DNA of 64,000 nt from Acetobacter cerevisiae (GCF_001580535.1 NZ_LHZA01000157.1:214410-278409); one strand, 5' to 3'; counted from the stretch's first letter, positions 54,267 to 64,000 are shown. The notes: a model not told the origin generated them from the sequence alone. Numbers and translations: made by a program.

Positions 54267-54581
54267 TCAGGTGCGATGGCGGCGCGTTGCTGCGTGAGCA
54301 ACTGCACGCTTGGTGGGGTGATAGGACACCAGATGCACCATGTTGCGAGACGTTGCGCCACGCTGAGAGGCAACCTGCGTGTGGCTGGCCCGAACAACGT
54401 GGCTCACACGGCGCACATGAACAACCGGCGGGGGCGCAGCAGTCAAAGACGCGAACGTCAGCTTGCTGGCTTCCAGATCGGAAATGACACGTTCCGCGTG
54501 CGCTGAAGAGTTCACGGAGAAAACACCTGCGCTCAAACCAACAAAAGCGAAGGCGCAGCGCAAAAACGGAAGACGCATCAT
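54267..54581 (-). CDS. Small exported basic protein, unknown
   Basis: 105 residues. A signal peptide (FLRCAFAFVGLSAGVFSV... ending before HAE) is followed by a His/Arg/Thr/Val-rich mature part (VHVRRVSHVVRASHTQVASQ; HAATRRHRT). ATG 54581 follows GAGGTGGG; a second ATG is at 54578. No homology is recognised; the composition suggests an envelope or secreted protein, perhaps nucleic-acid or polyanion binding. It lies after grxD at 73 bases, beyond the purine operon. Confidence 0.55.
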   Translation of the reverse strand: MMRLPFLRCAFAFVGLSAGVFSVNSSAHAERVISDLEASKLTFASLTAAPPPVVHVRRVSHVVRASHTQVASQRGATSRNMVHLVSYHPTKRAVAHAATRRHRT

Positions 54582-54653
54582 CAAAAAATATCCCACCTCT
54601 GTTTGTCTGTTTCCAGACTACACAGCCCTCTGATTGCCTGACAACTTAAAAAA

Positions 54654-54992
54654 TCAGGAAGCTGCCTTAAGAGGGATATTTTTTTCTTTCAGCAGGGTCT
54701 GGAGTTCACCGGACTGGTACATTTCCGTCACGATATCACACCCGCCGATGAATTCCCCTTTGATGTAAAGCTGCGGAATGGTCGGCCAGTTTGAGAAATC
54801 CTTGATGCCCTGACGAATACCGGCGTCAGCCAGAACATTCACGGATTTGAACGGTACGCCCAGATGCTCAAGAATCTGCACTACACGTGCGGAGAAGCCG
54901 CACTGCGGGAAGTCGGCATCACCCTTCATGAACAGCGTGACAGGGTTGGTATCAATTACGTTCTGGATCTGCTGTTTGACAGTTTCCGACAT
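54654..54992 (-). CDS. grxD: Monothiol glutaredoxin (Grx4/GrxD)
   Basis: 112 residues. The monothiol CGFS site is in FPQCGFSARVVQILEHLG (residue about 32), and WPTIPQLYIKGEFIGGCDIVTEMYQSGEL is the family C-terminus. It binds and delivers [2Fe-2S] clusters together with BolA. It lies 41 bases after the BolA gene in the same direction, so the BolA-Grx pair is encoded side by side. Confidence 0.95.
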   Translation of the reverse strand: MSETVKQQIQNVIDTNPVTLFMKGDADFPQCGFSARVVQILEHLGVPFKSVNVLADAGIRQGIKDFSNWPTIPQLYIKGEFIGGCDIVTEMYQSGELQTLLKEKNIPLKAAS

Positions 54993-55032
54993 TAACCTGG
55001 ATCCTTGCTAAAAAAGCGGAAAAATACGCCGT

Positions 55033-55263
55033 TCAGGGCGCAGACGTCTGCAACGCGAGCGCGTGCAGCTTGCCGCCCATATGGCCCTGCAAGGCCTGAT
55101 AGACAAGCTGATGCTGCTTCACGCGGTTGAGGCCTTTGAAGGCCTCGCTCACGATAGAGCAGGAATAATGGTCACCGTCCCCGGCCAGATCATCAATCCT
55201 GATCTGCGCATCGGGGAAAGCCTGACGAAGATACGTCTCAAGTTCAGTGGCGGACATCGCCAT
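55033..55263 (-). CDS. BolA family protein
   Basis: 76 residues, a compact BolA fold (DAQIRIDDLAGDGDHYSCSIVS and GLNRVKQHQLVYQALQGHMGG). Partner of monothiol glutaredoxin in iron-sulfur assembly; a conserved Cys/His pair is visible. It follows purL by 25 bases and precedes grxD. Confidence 0.93.
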   Translation of the reverse strand: MAMSATELETYLRQAFPDAQIRIDDLAGDGDHYSCSIVSEAFKGLNRVKQHQLVYQALQGHMGGKLHALALQTSAP

Positions 55264-55287
55264 GGCTTACAGATCCCTTTCAGTTAC

Positions 55288-57486
55288 TCAGCGGGTCATC
55301 AAGGCCGGAAAGAAGGCCTCATGCGCGGCAACAAGTCGTGCAGCAGATATTGTGACGCCACTCGGCAAAATCAAATCATTTCCGCCAGACAGGCCAATCA
55401 GACGAGCCGGAACACCGGCCTGCTCTGCACGGGCGCAGAATTCTCCGGCATTATCGACGCAGACCAGATAGCGGGCCTGATCTTCACCAAACCAGAAGGC
55501 TTCCGGACGGATGCCGCTGTCCGGGCTTTCCAGTTCACAGCCCACGCCGCTGGCCATCACCATTTCCGCAACCGCAACCATCAGGCCGCCATCGGAAAGG
55601 TCATGACAGGCGGAAACCGCGCCACTGAGGATTTCCTGACGGACGAAGTCGCCGTTCCGTTTTTCCGCAGCCAGATCAACCGGCGGCGGCGGCCCGTCTT
55701 CACGGCCCAGCACTTCACGCAGCCAGATGGACTGGCCCAGTTCTCCGCGGGTTTCACCCACCAGAACAACGGCCTTACCATCCTGCATCTCCAGGCCAAC
55801 GGCTTTCTCCACGTCATCCAGCACCCCCAGTGCGCCAATGGCGGGGGTGGGCAGAATGGCCAGAGGAGAGCCGTCCGGCTGACGCGTCTCATTATACAGA
55901 GAGACGTTGCCACTCACGACCGGGAAGTCGAGAGCGCGACAGGCATCGCCCATCCCTTCAATCGCTGCGACAAACTGTCCCATGATTTCCGGTTTTTCCG
56001 GGTTACCGAAATTGAGGTTGTCCGTTACAGCCAGCGGGCGGGCACCGGTCGCGGTCAGGTTACGCCATGCTTCGGCCACAGCCTGTGCGCCCCCGGTTTT
56101 GGGGTCAGCATGGCAATAGCGCGGTGTGCAGTCTGTCGTGATAGCCAGTGCCAGTGACGTATCTTCAATTTTGACAATCGCGGCATCAGCAGCGCCCGGA
56201 CGGCGGACCGTCTGGCCACCAACCGTGCTGTCATACTGGTTCCATACCCATGCGCGGGATGCGAGGTCCGGCGACCCCACCATCTTGAGCAGTGCGGCAT
56301 CCAGAGAAAGCGGGGCATGCACAGCGCCGAGAGGTTCTGGCACAACCGGCGTGGTGGCCGGGCGATCATAGATCGGAGCCTGATCCGCCAGCGGGTCCAG
56401 CGGAATATCCGCTTCCACCTGCCCTTTGTGTTTAACCACAATATGGCCGGTTTCCGTCAGATGCCCGATAATGGCGAAGTCCAGTTCCCATTTCTCGAAG
56501 ATCTTGCGGGCGACTTCCGTGCGATCGGGCTTGAGGACCATGAGCATGCGCTCCTGGCTCTCGGACAGCATCATCTCATAAGCCGTCATGTTCGGCTCAC
56601 GCTGGGGCACTTCGTCCAGATCCAGCTCAATCCCAACGCCACCTTTGCCAGCCATTTCCACGGCGGATGAGGTCAGGCCAGCGGCACCCATGTCCTGAAT
56701 GGCGACAATGGCATCCGTCGCCATCAGTTCCAGACAGGCTTCAATCAGCAGCTTTTCAATGAACGGGTCGCCAACCTGCACGGTCGGACGCTTCGCCATC
56801 GCGTTTTCGTCGAACTCGGCAGAGGACATGGTGGCGCCATGGATGCCATCACGTCCGGTGCGGGAGCCGACATACACAACCGGGTTACCCACCCCTGCGG
56901 CAGCAGAGAGGAAAATCCGGTCTTTACGCGCAAGGCCAACCGTCATGGCATTGACAAGCGGGTTGCCATCATAAGCCGGGTGGAAGTTAATCTCCCCGCC
57001 TACGGTCGGCACGCCCACACAGTTGCCGTAGCCGCCAATGCCACGCACGACGCCATCAATAATCTGGCGGGTACGGGGTGTTTCGGGATTGCCGAAGCGC
57101 AGGGCATTCAGGTTGGCAATCGGGCGGGCCCCCATGGTGAACACGTCACGCAGAATACCACCAACACCCGTGGCAGCGCCCTGATACGGCTCGATAAAGG
57201 ACGGATGGTTATGGCTTTCCATCTTGAAGATGGCAGCATACCCCTGCCCGATATCCACCACGCCAGCATTCTCACCCGGACCATGGATAACCCACGGGGC
57301 TTTGGTGGGGAGCGTGCGCAGCCATTTGCGAGAGGATTTGTAAGAACAGTGCTCGGACCACATGACCGAGAACACACCCAGCTCAGTCAGGCTGGGTGTG
57401 CGGCCCATGATGGTGACAACGCGCGCGTATTCTTCAGCCGTCAGCCCGAATTCCTGGGCCAGAGATGCATCAACGGTCTTTTTCAC
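55288..57486 (-). CDS. purL: Phosphoribosylformylglycinamidine synthase subunit PurL
   Basis: 732 residues, the small PurL that works with PurS and Pur[21 protein letters not shown] near residue 35 and [16 protein letters not shown] are diagnostic; ATP-site motifs (GPGENAGV) and [14 protein letters not shown] follow. It converts FGAR to FGAM using ammonia from PurQ. Its start overlaps the purQ stop by ATGA. Confidence 0.96.
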   Translation of the reverse strand: MKKTVDASLAQEFGLTAEEYARVVTIMGRTPSLTELGVFSVMWSEHCSYKSSRKWLRTLPTKAPWVIHGPGENAGVVDIGQGYAAIFKMESHNHPSFIEPYQGAATGVGGILRDVFTMGARPIANLNALRFGNPETPRTRQIIDGVVRGIGGYGNCVGVPTVGGEINFHPAYDGNPLVNAMTVGLARKDRIFLSAAAGVGNPVVYVGSRTGRDGIHGATMSSAEFDENAMAKRPTVQVGDPFIEKLLIEACLELMATDAIVAIQDMGAAGLTSSAVEMAGKGGVGIELDLDEVPQREPNMTAYEMMLSESQERMLMVLKPDRTEVARKIFEKWELDFAIIGHLTETGHIVVKHKGQVEADIPLDPLADQAPIYDRPATTPVVPEPLGAVHAPLSLDAALLKMVGSPDLASRAWVWNQYDSTVGGQTVRRPGAADAAIVKIEDTSLALAITTDCTPRYCHADPKTGGAQAVAEAWRNLTATGARPLAVTDNLNFGNPEKPEIMGQFVAAIEGMGDACRALDFPVVSGNVSLYNETRQPDGSPLAILPTPAIGALGVLDDVEKAVGLEMQDGKAVVLVGETRGELGQSIWLREVLGREDGPPPPVDLAAEKRNGDFVRQEILSGAVSACHDLSDGGLMVAVAEMVMASGVGCELESPDSGIRPEAFWFGEDQARYLVCVDNAGEFCARAEQAGVPARLIGLSGGNDLILPSGVTISAARLVAAHEAFFPALMTR

Positions 57487-58184
57487 CGGACAAGAGCCTC
57501 CACAAGACCTTCAAACAGCGGCAGACCGTCTACGCCGCCCATCAGCGGGTCAACAAGATCTTCCGGGTGAGGCATCATGCCGCAAATACGAGTGTTTTCG
57601 CTCAGAATGCCCGCAATGCTGTTCACGCTGCCGTTGGGGTTGCTGGCAACATCGTCAGCCTGCACGTGGCCATTCGGCGCGGCATAGCGGAAGGCAACAA
57701 GCCCCTCGCCTTCCAGCCGGTCCAGCGTGCTCTGGTCTGCCGTGTAGTTGCCGTCCCCATGCGCCAGAGGCGTGCGGAACACATCCCCTTTCTGCCATTT
57801 ATGGGTGAAAGGCGTATCCGTCCGTTCCACACGCAGATGGCAGTCCTGAGACAGGAAGCGCAGGTTAGCGTTCCGCAGCAGGGCACCCGGCAGCAGGCCG
57901 GATTCCGTCAGAATCTGAAAGCCATTGCAGACCCCCAGAATATGACCACCCTTTTGCGCAAAGCTGCGGATTTCTGTCATGATGGGAGAATGGGCCGCCA
58001 TGGCGCCACAACGCAGGTAATCCCCGTAGCTGAAGCCGCCCGGCAGAACCACAAGATCAATCCCGGTCAGGTCGGTATCACGATGCCAGACCATGCGGGG
58101 CTCATGTCCGGTTACACGCCGTAGTGCGATAGCCATATCGCGCTCACGGTTAGTGCCCGGAAAGACAACAATCGCTGCTTTCAT
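57483..58184 (-). CDS. purQ: Phosphoribosylformylglycinamidine synthase glutaminase subunit PurQ
   Basis: Releases ammonia from glutamine for PurL. The catalytic Cys is in [16 protein letters not shown] (about residue 87) and the His/Glu in [14 protein letters not shown]. 233 residues, normal for PurQ. Overlapped at both ends by four bases: with purL downstream and with the Rap1a-like gene upstream. Confidence 0.96.
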   Translation of the reverse strand: MKAAIVVFPGTNRERDMAIALRRVTGHEPRMVWHRDTDLTGIDLVVLPGGFSYGDYLRCGAMAAHSPIMTEIRSFAQKGGHILGVCNGFQILTESGLLPGALLRNANLRFLSQDCHLRVERTDTPFTHKWQKGDVFRTPLAHGDGNYTADQSTLDRLEGEGLVAFRYAAPNGHVQADDVASNPNGSVNSIAGILSENTRICGMMPHPEDLVDPLMGGVDGLPLFEGLVEALVR

Positions 58185-58552
58185 TTTGCGCTGCTACACG
58201 GGTAAGAGTCATGCAGAGCCTTGAAGACGCTTTCGCCCACAGGCTTGGACATCGCTTCAGAATGCGCTTTCAGCCATGCCAGCACTTTAACGCGCATGGC
58301 AGCACCATTTTCTGACGTCGGGACGCAGAAGCCTGCCGGAGCGGAAGCGTCTCCTTCGTTGCGATCATTGATCTTGGAGAGAGCAACAGCATCTGCAACG
58401 CCGGTGATGTAGGCATCACACACGGTGGCACCTGCTGCACGGGTGCAGATGCGGGCAAAGTTGCCAGCCTGCATGGGGGAAATGCGCTGAGCATGGGCCA
58501 GCGTCGGCGCAAGCAGAGCTCCCCCAAGGGCGATCAGGGCGAGGCGTTTCAT
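58181..58552 (-). CDS. Exported Rap1a/Tai-like small protein, inside the purine operon
   Basis: 123 residues: signal peptide ([21 protein letters not shown]), then a mature domain with the Rap1a/Tai immunity pattern: [16 protein letters not shown], a third Cys in GFCVP, and the C-terminal ALHDSYPC. Immunity proteins of this type neutralise effectors in the periplasm, but many homologues have no known toxin partner. It overlaps purS by ATGA and purQ by ATGA, so it is translationally coupled with purine genes. No toxin gene is in the window. The pathway link is unexplained. Confidence 0.75.
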   Translation of the reverse strand: MKRLALIALGGALLAPTLAHAQRISPMQAGNFARICTRAAGATVCDAYITGVADAVALSKINDRNEGDASAPAGFCVPTSENGAAMRVKVLAWLKAHSEAMSKPVGESVFKALHDSYPCSSAK

Positions 58553-58791
58553 CCCAGCACCTCAACCGTGAAGTCTTCGATCACCAGATTGGCGAGAAGA
58601 TCCCGCGCCATGTCTTCGGCCTGTTTCTGGACAGCGGCACGGTCCGTGCCCTCAACATCCAGATCAATAATCTTGCCGACCCGGACGTCATTCACGCCCG
58701 GGAAACCCAATGTGTGCAATGCGTGGCCGATGGCTTTCCCCTGCGGGTCAAGCACACCCTCCTTAAGCATGACGGTTACACGTACTTTCAT
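58549..58791 (-). CDS. purS: Phosphoribosylformylglycinamidine synthase subunit PurS
   Basis: 80-residue bridging subunit that joins PurL and PurQ: KVRVTVMLKEGVLDPQGKAI and VRVGKIIDLDVEGTD are family cores. Its stop overlaps the Rap1a-like ATG. Located 28 bases after purC. Confidence 0.95.
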   Translation of the reverse strand: MKVRVTVMLKEGVLDPQGKAIGHALHTLGFPGVNDVRVGKIIDLDVEGTDRAAVQKQAEDMARDLLANLVIEDFTVEVLG

Positions 58792-58819
58792 GATAAAGCC
58801 CCCGTTGCTGTCGGCATGG

Positions 58820-59587
58820 TCACTGCATGGTCTCCGGACCCTTCATGTCTCCGCCATTGCCTGCTTCGGGCAGGATGCCCAGTCTGCGGGCAACTTCCTG
58901 ATACGCTTCCCGGACATTGCCCAAGTCACGGCGGAAACGGTCCTTATCAAGCTTCTCGTTGGTCTGGTTGTCCCACAGGCGGCAGTTGTCGGGTGAAATT
59001 TCATCCGCCAGCACAATCCGCATGTCGTCCCCTTCCCAGGAGCGGCCAAATTCAAGTTTGAAGTCTACAAGCTGAATGCCAATGCCGCTGAACAGGCCGC
59101 ACAGGAAATCATTCACCCGCATGGCCATGGAGGTCATGTCTTCAAGGTCGTGCGGGCACGCCCAGCCGAAGGCGATGATGTGGTCTTCAGAGACAAGCGG
59201 ATCATTCAGCTCATCGTTCTTGTAGTAAAATTCTACAATGGTCCGTGGCAGGCGAGTGCCTTCCTCAATCCCAAAGCGCTTGGCAATGCTCCCCGCAGCA
59301 ATATTGCGGATCACAACTTCAAGCGGAATAATCTCGACTTCCTTCACCAGCTGCTCTCGCATGTTGATGCGGCGGATGAAGTGCGTGGGAATGCCGATTT
59401 CCTGCAAACGCAGCATCAGATGCTCGCTGATGCGGTTATTCAGTACGCCCTTACCGGTAATGATGCCGCTTTTGGCACCGTTGCCAGCCGTGGCATCATC
59501 CTTGAAATACTGCACAAGGGTGCCGGGTTCCGGACCTTCAAAAAGGATTTTGGCTTTACCTTCGTAAAGCTGGCGGCGACGGGCCAT
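58820..59587 (-). CDS. purC: Phosphoribosylaminoimidazole-succinocarboxamide synthase PurC
   Basis: Joins CAIR and aspartate. [20 protein letters not shown] is the usual start; ATG 59587 (with AAGG six bases upstream) was chosen over 59593. [20 protein letters not shown] and [16 protein letters not shown] are conserved. 255 residues. Followed by purS. Confidence 0.96.
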   Translation of the reverse strand: MARRRQLYEGKAKILFEGPEPGTLVQYFKDDATAGNGAKSGIITGKGVLNNRISEHLMLRLQEIGIPTHFIRRINMREQLVKEVEIIPLEVVIRNIAAGSIAKRFGIEEGTRLPRTIVEFYYKNDELNDPLVSEDHIIAFGWACPHDLEDMTSMAMRVNDFLCGLFSGIGIQLVDFKLEFGRSWEGDDMRIVLADEISPDNCRLWDNQTNEKLDKDRFRRDLGNVREAYQEVARRLGILPEAGNGGDMKGPETMQ

Positions 59588-59720
59588 GGTCATCCTTACC
59601 TGTCTTGAACGTTTAAAACCGATCCCTGCAACCGGTCCGGGGGAAGACTGAAACCAGCCTTCCCTTCTTCAGACGCGTCATAGCAGGCTTCGGGCATGGA
59701 AGATATAGGGACGCCCCTGC

Positions 59721-61070
59721 TCACAGAGCCGGGCCGGGTTCCCCAAATACTTTCTGATACAGGCCATCCAGCGCCTTCAGATGCTGGCGGCTGTCCATGG
59801 CGGCATCCAGCGTTTCTGCCGGGATACGCCCGGAAATTTCCGGATCGGCTGCCAGATTTTCACGGAACGTCCGGCCTTCCGGCGTGCCGAGTTTGGTCCA
59901 GGTTTCCATCGCGTTGCGCTGGACAATCCGATAGGCATCTTCACGCGAGAGACCGGCGCGGGCCAGAGCCAGCAGAACCTCACCGGAATGCACAACGCCG
60001 CCAAGGCTTTCGATGTTGGCAGCCATGCGGTCCGGATAGACCAGCAGCTTGCTCATCATGCCGGCGAGGCGTGCCAGCGCGAAGTCCAGACCAATGGTGG
60101 CATCCGGGCAGATATTCCGTTCAACGGAAGAATGGCTGATGTCGCGCTCATGCCACAGGGCCACGTTCTCCAGAGCCGGGATAACGGCAGACCGCACAAG
60201 GCGCGCCAGACCCGTCAGGTTTTCCGTCAGCACCGGGTTCCGCTTGTGCGGCATGGCGGAGGAGCCCTTCTGGCCCTTGTGGAAAAATTCTTCCGCTTCC
60301 CGCACTTCAGAACGCTGCAGATGGCGCACTTCAATAGCCAGACGTTCAATGCCGCTGGCAATCACCCCCAGCGCACAGAAGTAGGCTGCATGGCGGTCAC
60401 GCGGGATGACCTGCGTGGAAACCGGTTCCGGCTTCAGGCCCAGACGTTCGGCAACGTAGGTTTCAACGCGCGGGTCCAGATGAGCGAAAGTGCCCACGGC
60501 ACCGGAAATGGCACAGGTGGCAATTTCCGCACGAGCAGCTTCAAGGCGCGCCTTGTTGCGGACGAACTCGGCATAGTGCCCGGCCAGCTTCAAACCAAAA
60601 GAGGTCGGTTCGGCATGGATGCCGTGGCTGCGGCCAATGGTCAGGGTGTGCTTGTGTTCAAACGCACGGGTGCGCAGCGCATCCAGAACGTCGTCCAGAT
60701 CTTTCAGCAGCAGGTCGGTCGCCTGCGTCAGCTGCACGGCAAGGCACGTATCCAGAATATCGGATGACGTCATGCCCAGATGCACAAAACGGCTTTCCGG
60801 GCCAACTTTCTCAGCAAGCCAGGTCAGGAAGGCAATCACATCGTGGCGTGTTTCAGCCTCGATTTCGTCAATGCGGGCCAGATCGGCATCGGAGAAAGCG
60901 GCCATTGCGGCATCGCCCTTCTCACGCACAACTTTTGCGGCTTCCTTTGGCACAGCGCCATATTCGGCCATGGCTTCGCAGGCCAGTGCTTCAATCTCAA
61001 ACCAGATGCGGTAGCGATTTTCAGGCGACCAGATAGCGGCCATGACAGGGCGAGTATAGCGCGGCACCAT
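59721..61070 (-). CDS. purB: Adenylosuccinate lyase PurB
   Basis: Cleaves SAICAR and adenylosuccinate to fumarate. The signature GSSAMPHKRNPVLTENLTG is near residue 265 and the catalytic His in LGMTSSDILDTCLAVQL and GRSHGIHAEPTSF. 449 residues; start at ATG 61070 (MVPRYTRP). It heads the purine operon; purC follows after 133 bases. Confidence 0.95.
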   Translation of the reverse strand: MVPRYTRPVMAAIWSPENRYRIWFEIEALACEAMAEYGAVPKEAAKVVREKGDAAMAAFSDADLARIDEIEAETRHDVIAFLTWLAEKVGPESRFVHLGMTSSDILDTCLAVQLTQATDLLLKDLDDVLDALRTRAFEHKHTLTIGRSHGIHAEPTSFGLKLAGHYAEFVRNKARLEAARAEIATCAISGAVGTFAHLDPRVETYVAERLGLKPEPVSTQVIPRDRHAAYFCALGVIASGIERLAIEVRHLQRSEVREAEEFFHKGQKGSSAMPHKRNPVLTENLTGLARLVRSAVIPALENVALWHERDISHSSVERNICPDATIGLDFALARLAGMMSKLLVYPDRMAANIESLGGVVHSGEVLLALARAGLSREDAYRIVQRNAMETWTKLGTPEGRTFRENLAADPEISGRIPAETLDAAMDSRQHLKALDGLYQKVFGEPGPAL

Positions 61071-61228
61071 AACGCGGTGTTCCTCCTGAGAACGGAATGA
61101 TGCGGGCCTCTCTACCCGATTCCGGCCCCCGCGTCTGCCCGTGAAACAAAAAACTTTGACACTCCGGCTTCTTTCAGGATGTTCAGAGGCTTGTTTTGGC
61201 GCCCCCAGCCTCTCGAATCGGAGTTTTC

Positions 61229-61846
61229 GTGCACGGTTTTCTTGATGCTTTCAGCCTGAAAGCGCTTTTTGCCTTCCTTCAGGTCGTGATGATTGACGTC
61301 ACGCTGGCGGGAGATAACGCTGTTGTGATCGGGCTGGTTGTGCGCTCTCTGCCAGTGAGCGAGCGGCGGAAGGCCATTTTTGTCGGGATCGCACTGGCAG
61401 CCCTCATCCGTATTCTGATGGCGCTGGTCGCCGTGCAGCTTCTCCAAATCATCGGTCTGACGCTGGCGGGCGGCCTGTTGCTGCTCTGGGTGTGCTGGAA
61501 GATGTACTCGGAGATGCGGGCCGGTCCGCATGACGATGCGGACGGTGCCTCTCCGCCCGGCAGCTTCGGCAAGGCCGTGCTGCGCATTCTTCTCGCTGAC
61601 CTTTCCATGAGTCTGGACAATGTGCTGGCCGTTGCTGGTGCAGCGGCAGAGCATCCGGCTGTGATGGTGGCAGGTCTGGTTCTGTCTGTCTTGCTGATGG
61701 GGGTTGCCGCGTCCGTTATCGCCCGCCTTCTGGACAAGTACAAATGGATTTCTTGGGTTGGGTTGTTGATCGTTCTGGGTGTTGCAATTGAGCTGATTGT
61801 TAAAGGTGGTGGTGAGGTCTGGATACATTTGCCCTTCTCTCATTGA
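61229..61846 (+). CDS. TerC/YjbE-family integral membrane protein
   Basis: 206 residues with about six to seven hydrophobic segments and the acidic membrane motifs of the TerC family: MIDVTLAGDNAVVIGLVVR and LLADLSMSLDNVLAVAGAA (Asp/Asn/Asp pairs thought to bind metal). Relatives export manganese. The GTG at 61229 has GGAG 6 bases upstream and is preferred over TTG 61196. It is divergent from purB. Possibly part of one unit with the transglycosylase 70 bases downstream. Confidence 0.85.
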   Translation: MHGFLDAFSLKALFAFLQVVMIDVTLAGDNAVVIGLVVRSLPVSERRKAIFVGIALAALIRILMALVAVQLLQIIGLTLAGGLLLLWVCWKMYSEMRAGPHDDADGASPPGSFGKAVLRILLADLSMSLDNVLAVAGAAAEHPAVMVAGLVLSVLLMGVAASVIARLLDKYKWISWVGLLIVLGVAIELIVKGGGEVWIHLPFSH

Positions 61847-61916
61847 TGGGCTGACCTCCCCTCTCCCGCGCCGATCATGACTTGCCAGCGCATGCGGGAT
61901 CGCTGATCTTCCGGGA

Positions 61917-63887
61917 ATGTCAGTTTTACATTCTTCCGCATGGCGTCGGCAGGCAGTTCTGCCGCTGGCTGTTCTACTTTTAAGTGCGTGTTCGGCTCCG
62001 CCGGAAACGGCAACGCCCACAGCCTCGTCTGCGCCCGCTGAGGCACTCCCCCAGCCCGTGGCTACGTCTCCCTCACAGGCTGGCGTTTCTGGCTCAGTCT
62101 CTGATCGTCTGACCGTCTGGCTCAGTCTGGTCGGCTCATCGCATGCCAGTGCACAAGAGTATGCGGACTTTCTGAAAACCCGCCCCGTCTGGCCGCGCTG
62201 GCAGCTTCTGCAGTCCCGTATGCAGCAGGCTCTGGCTAAGGAGACCGACCCTGCGGTTCTGGGGCGACTTTGTGCGCAAACACTGACTTACGGCCCAGCA
62301 CTCGCGCAGTGTGCGATTCAGGTCGGCGCGTCGAATTCCGGGCTTTCAAGTCATCTTGCCGCAGAGGCAAAGCAAGCCTGGATGAATGGCAATGATGCTT
62401 CCACAGCGGCATCGGCCTTGTCTGGTACCTTCCCTCAGGCGCTGACGCAGGAAGCCTCCTGGCTGCGGTTTAACCGGGAAGAAAAAGCGGGACTGGTGGC
62501 CGCAGCACGCCAGACGGTGCCTTACCTTAGTGCTATCCGGCAGAAGCAGGCTCAGGCCCGGCGGGCCTTTCGGGCTAATGACGCCAGTGCCGAAGCATTA
62601 GCATCCGCCCTGCCCGTCTCTGAGGCTACAGATCCTTACCTTATTCTGGACCATCTCCGCTGGCTGCGGACCCAGAAGCGCGACACGGATGCCGCGGCAC
62701 TCTGGAAGTCTGCGGGGGTGCAGGCTGAAGCCAGGGCGCGTCATCCAGCCTTCTGGCGGGAGCGCGATGCGCTGGCGCGTGAACTGGTGCAGGCCGGACA
62801 GAATGAGGACGCTCTATTTCTGGCGAATGATACCACCGTCACCGGAGCGACCCGTCTGGATGCAGAGTTTCTGAGTGGATGGATTGCGCTGCAAAAACTG
62901 CACAATCCGACGCAGGCGGATGTTTTTTTTAAGCCACTGGCTGACTCTTCTGCGCTTATCACCAAAAGTCGCGGGTTTTACTGGCTTGGGCGGGCCCGTC
63001 TGGCGGCACAGGATAACGCATCTGCGCAGGCCGACTGGCAGAAAGCTGCGAGCTATCCCGGAACGTTTTACGGTCAGATGGCAGCAGCCAAACTGGCTGG
63101 GAATGAAACCACGCTGCTGGCCCCCGACCATATCCCGCCTTCCATAGTCAAAGCTCTGACGGCGGAACGAGACCCTGCGGCATCAGCCAGCCGTCTTGCC
63201 GGGAGCGATCTGGTTCAGGCGGCCCAATTGCTTGTGTCTTGGGGTGATAAGCCGCATGCGCGGGACTTCCTGATGTTGCTCAGTCAGCAACTGGTGTCTC
63301 TGTCCGACCGGCTGGCCTTGTGTGATCTCGCTATGCGGCTGAATTTGCCTGATGTGGCGGTTTCGGTGTCGCGTCAGGTTGGTCGGGATGGACTGTTCCT
63401 GCTCCACTCTGGGTGGCCTGCTCCCTATACGCCCCCGGCCACAGGGCTTCCGTCCGGGCTGGTGCTGGGTCTGTCTCGTCAGGAAAGCAACTTCAATCCT
63501 GATGCAATCAGTTCATCCAATGCCATTGGCCTGATGCAGCTCAAGCCATCTACAGCGGGGGATATGGTGCGCAGAGCGGGTGTTCCGGCCTCTGACGCGA
63601 CGGCATTAGGCTTGCATGATCCGGAAAATAATATGGCGCTGGGCGCAGCCTATCTGTCTTATTTGCAGGATAAATTCGGTAACGTCGTGCCTTACATGGC
63701 CGCCGCTTATAACGGTGGTCCCGGTCGCCTTTCACGCTGGCTGACGGCTGCCGGAGATCCGGCTCGCAGCGGTGCCTCGCAGGATGAGATGATTGACTGG
63801 ATTGAGAGCATTCCCTTCTCTGAGACCCGAAATTACGTCCAGCGCGTGTGGGAAAATATGACGATTTATACTGCTATGGGGAAATAA
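61917..63887 (+). CDS. slt: Soluble lytic murein transglycosylase (Slt70-like)
   Basis: 656 residues. A lipoprotein-type signal ends LLLSACS (Cys26). A long alpha-helical superhelix of about 450 residues follows, then a C-terminal lysozyme-like domain with the catalytic Glu in GLSRQESNFNPDAIS and the family motif SNAIGLMQLKPSTA. YMAAAYNGGPGRLSRWL closes the active-site groove. Cleaves peptidoglycan glycan chains. It runs into pgpA after 2 bases. Confidence 0.94.
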   Translation: MSVLHSSAWRRQAVLPLAVLLLSACSAPPETATPTASSAPAEALPQPVATSPSQAGVSGSVSDRLTVWLSLVGSSHASAQEYADFLKTRPVWPRWQLLQSRMQQALAKETDPAVLGRLCAQTLTYGPALAQCAIQVGASNSGLSSHLAAEAKQAWMNGNDASTAASALSGTFPQALTQEASWLRFNREEKAGLVAAARQTVPYLSAIRQKQAQARRAFRANDASAEALASALPVSEATDPYLILDHLRWLRTQKRDTDAAALWKSAGVQAEARARHPAFWRERDALARELVQAGQNEDALFLANDTTVTGATRLDAEFLSGWIALQKLHNPTQADVFFKPLADSSALITKSRGFYWLGRARLAAQDNASAQADWQKAASYPGTFYGQMAAAKLAGNETTLLAPDHIPPSIVKALTAERDPAASASRLAGSDLVQAAQLLVSWGDKPHARDFLMLLSQQLVSLSDRLALCDLAMRLNLPDVAVSVSRQVGRDGLFLLHSGWPAPYTPPATGLPSGLVLGLSRQESNFNPDAISSSNAIGLMQLKPSTAGDMVRRAGVPASDATALGLHDPENNMALGAAYLSYLQDKFGNVVPYMAAAYNGGPGRLSRWLTAAGDPARSGASQDEMIDWIESIPFSETRNYVQRVWENMTIYTAMGK

Positions 63888-63889
63888 GC

Positions 63890-64000
63890 ATGACACCGTC
63901 TCGCTTTCTGGCAACGTTCGGCGGATGTGGTCTGGCACCACGCGCGCCGGGCACTGTGGGGTCTTTAGCGGCTTTGCTGTTGGGGCTTCCTCTCCTCAAA
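63890..64000 (+). CDS. pgpA: Phosphatidylglycerophosphatase A PgpA, 5' part only
   Basis: The ATG at 63890 opens 37 codons to the window edge: RFLATFGGCGLAPRAPGTVG followed by SLAALLLGLPLL, matching the PgpA N-terminus (FG.GL.P.APGTVGSL). PgpA dephosphorylates phosphatidylglycerophosphate, upstream of cardiolipin synthesis. Starts 2 bases after the transglycosylase stop. Only the N-terminus is seen, so confidence is limited. Confidence 0.8.
   Translation, partial: MTPSRFLATFGGCGLAPRAPGTVGSLAALLLGLPLLK

Overview
The window looks like chromosomal core genome of an acetic acid bacterium (Acetobacteraceae, most like Acetobacter). This is judged from gene content and order, not from a search. The signs are moderately high GC, an FAD-dependent malate:quinone oxidoreductase, an OprB-type sugar porin, alphaproteobacterial-style neighbourhoods (purB-purC-purS-purQ-purL-bolA-grxD; acpP-fabF-mltG; cytochrome c-hisN; pheA-kdsB) and a large share of ATGA stop/start overlaps. 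No tRNA, rRNA, CRISPR array, prophage or intact insertion sequence was found. Nearly everything is housekeeping metabolism.

Layout. 1-5.2 kb: a truncated universal stress protein, pdxH, fabI, aroC, an OsmC peroxidase and mqo. 5.3-6.8 kb: an OprB porin gene broken by one missing base. 7.0-8.9 kb: queD-queC-queE for 7-deazaguanine. 8.9-13.6 kb: bioB, a threonine aldolase with an elaborate leader RNA, an SDR enzyme divergent from a LysR regulator, and a small lipoprotein. 13.6-14.7 kb: the only gene-poor stretch, with a 22-bp tandem duplication. 14.8-23.8 kb: sulfate assimilation (APS reductase, ATP sulfurylase CysD and CysN-CysC, CysTWA transporter, DUF2849, sulfite reductase, DUF934). 23.8-29.6 kb: lipid A/Kdo genes (a rare acyltransferase-KdtA fusion, lpxK, an LpxL-like acyltransferase), an inositol-phosphatase-family enzyme and a SYLF protein. 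29.6-34.2 kb (minus strand): fatty acid synthesis fabD-fabG-acpP-fabF followed by mltG. 34.3-38.8 kb: YdcF-like protein, methyltransferase, a soluble OpuAC-like protein, a hypothetical and an LpxR-like lipid A deacylase. 39-43 kb: double cold-shock-domain protein, smpB, dapA, pheA, kdsB. 43-47.3 kb: cytochrome c, hisN, serA, comM. 47.3-54.6 kb: metC, a sulfurtransferase, an XRE regulator, an AI-2E transporter with an EEP enzyme, cardiolipin synthase, yraN. 54.6-61.1 kb: the purine operon running purB to grxD. The end holds a TerC-like membrane protein, a lytic transglycosylase and the first codons of pgpA.

How the genes fit. The sulfur block takes sulfate from import through APS and sulfite to sulfide; serA, metC, the sulfurtransferase and grxD use related chemistry elsewhere in the window. 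The lipid block supplies acyl-ACP (fabD/G/F/I, acpP) and envelope assembly (kdsB, KdtA fusion, lpxK, LpxL-like, LpxR-like, cls, pgpA).

The most interesting candidates are not a large new system but small regulatory structures. They are a multi-stem leader RNA plus a start-codon hairpin ahead of the threonine aldolase; a 12-codon leader ORF with a strong ribosome site whose stop overlaps the cysT start; related inverted repeats ahead of cysH and of the sulfite reductase cluster; and an exported Rap1a-like protein gene locked by ATGA overlaps between purS and purQ.
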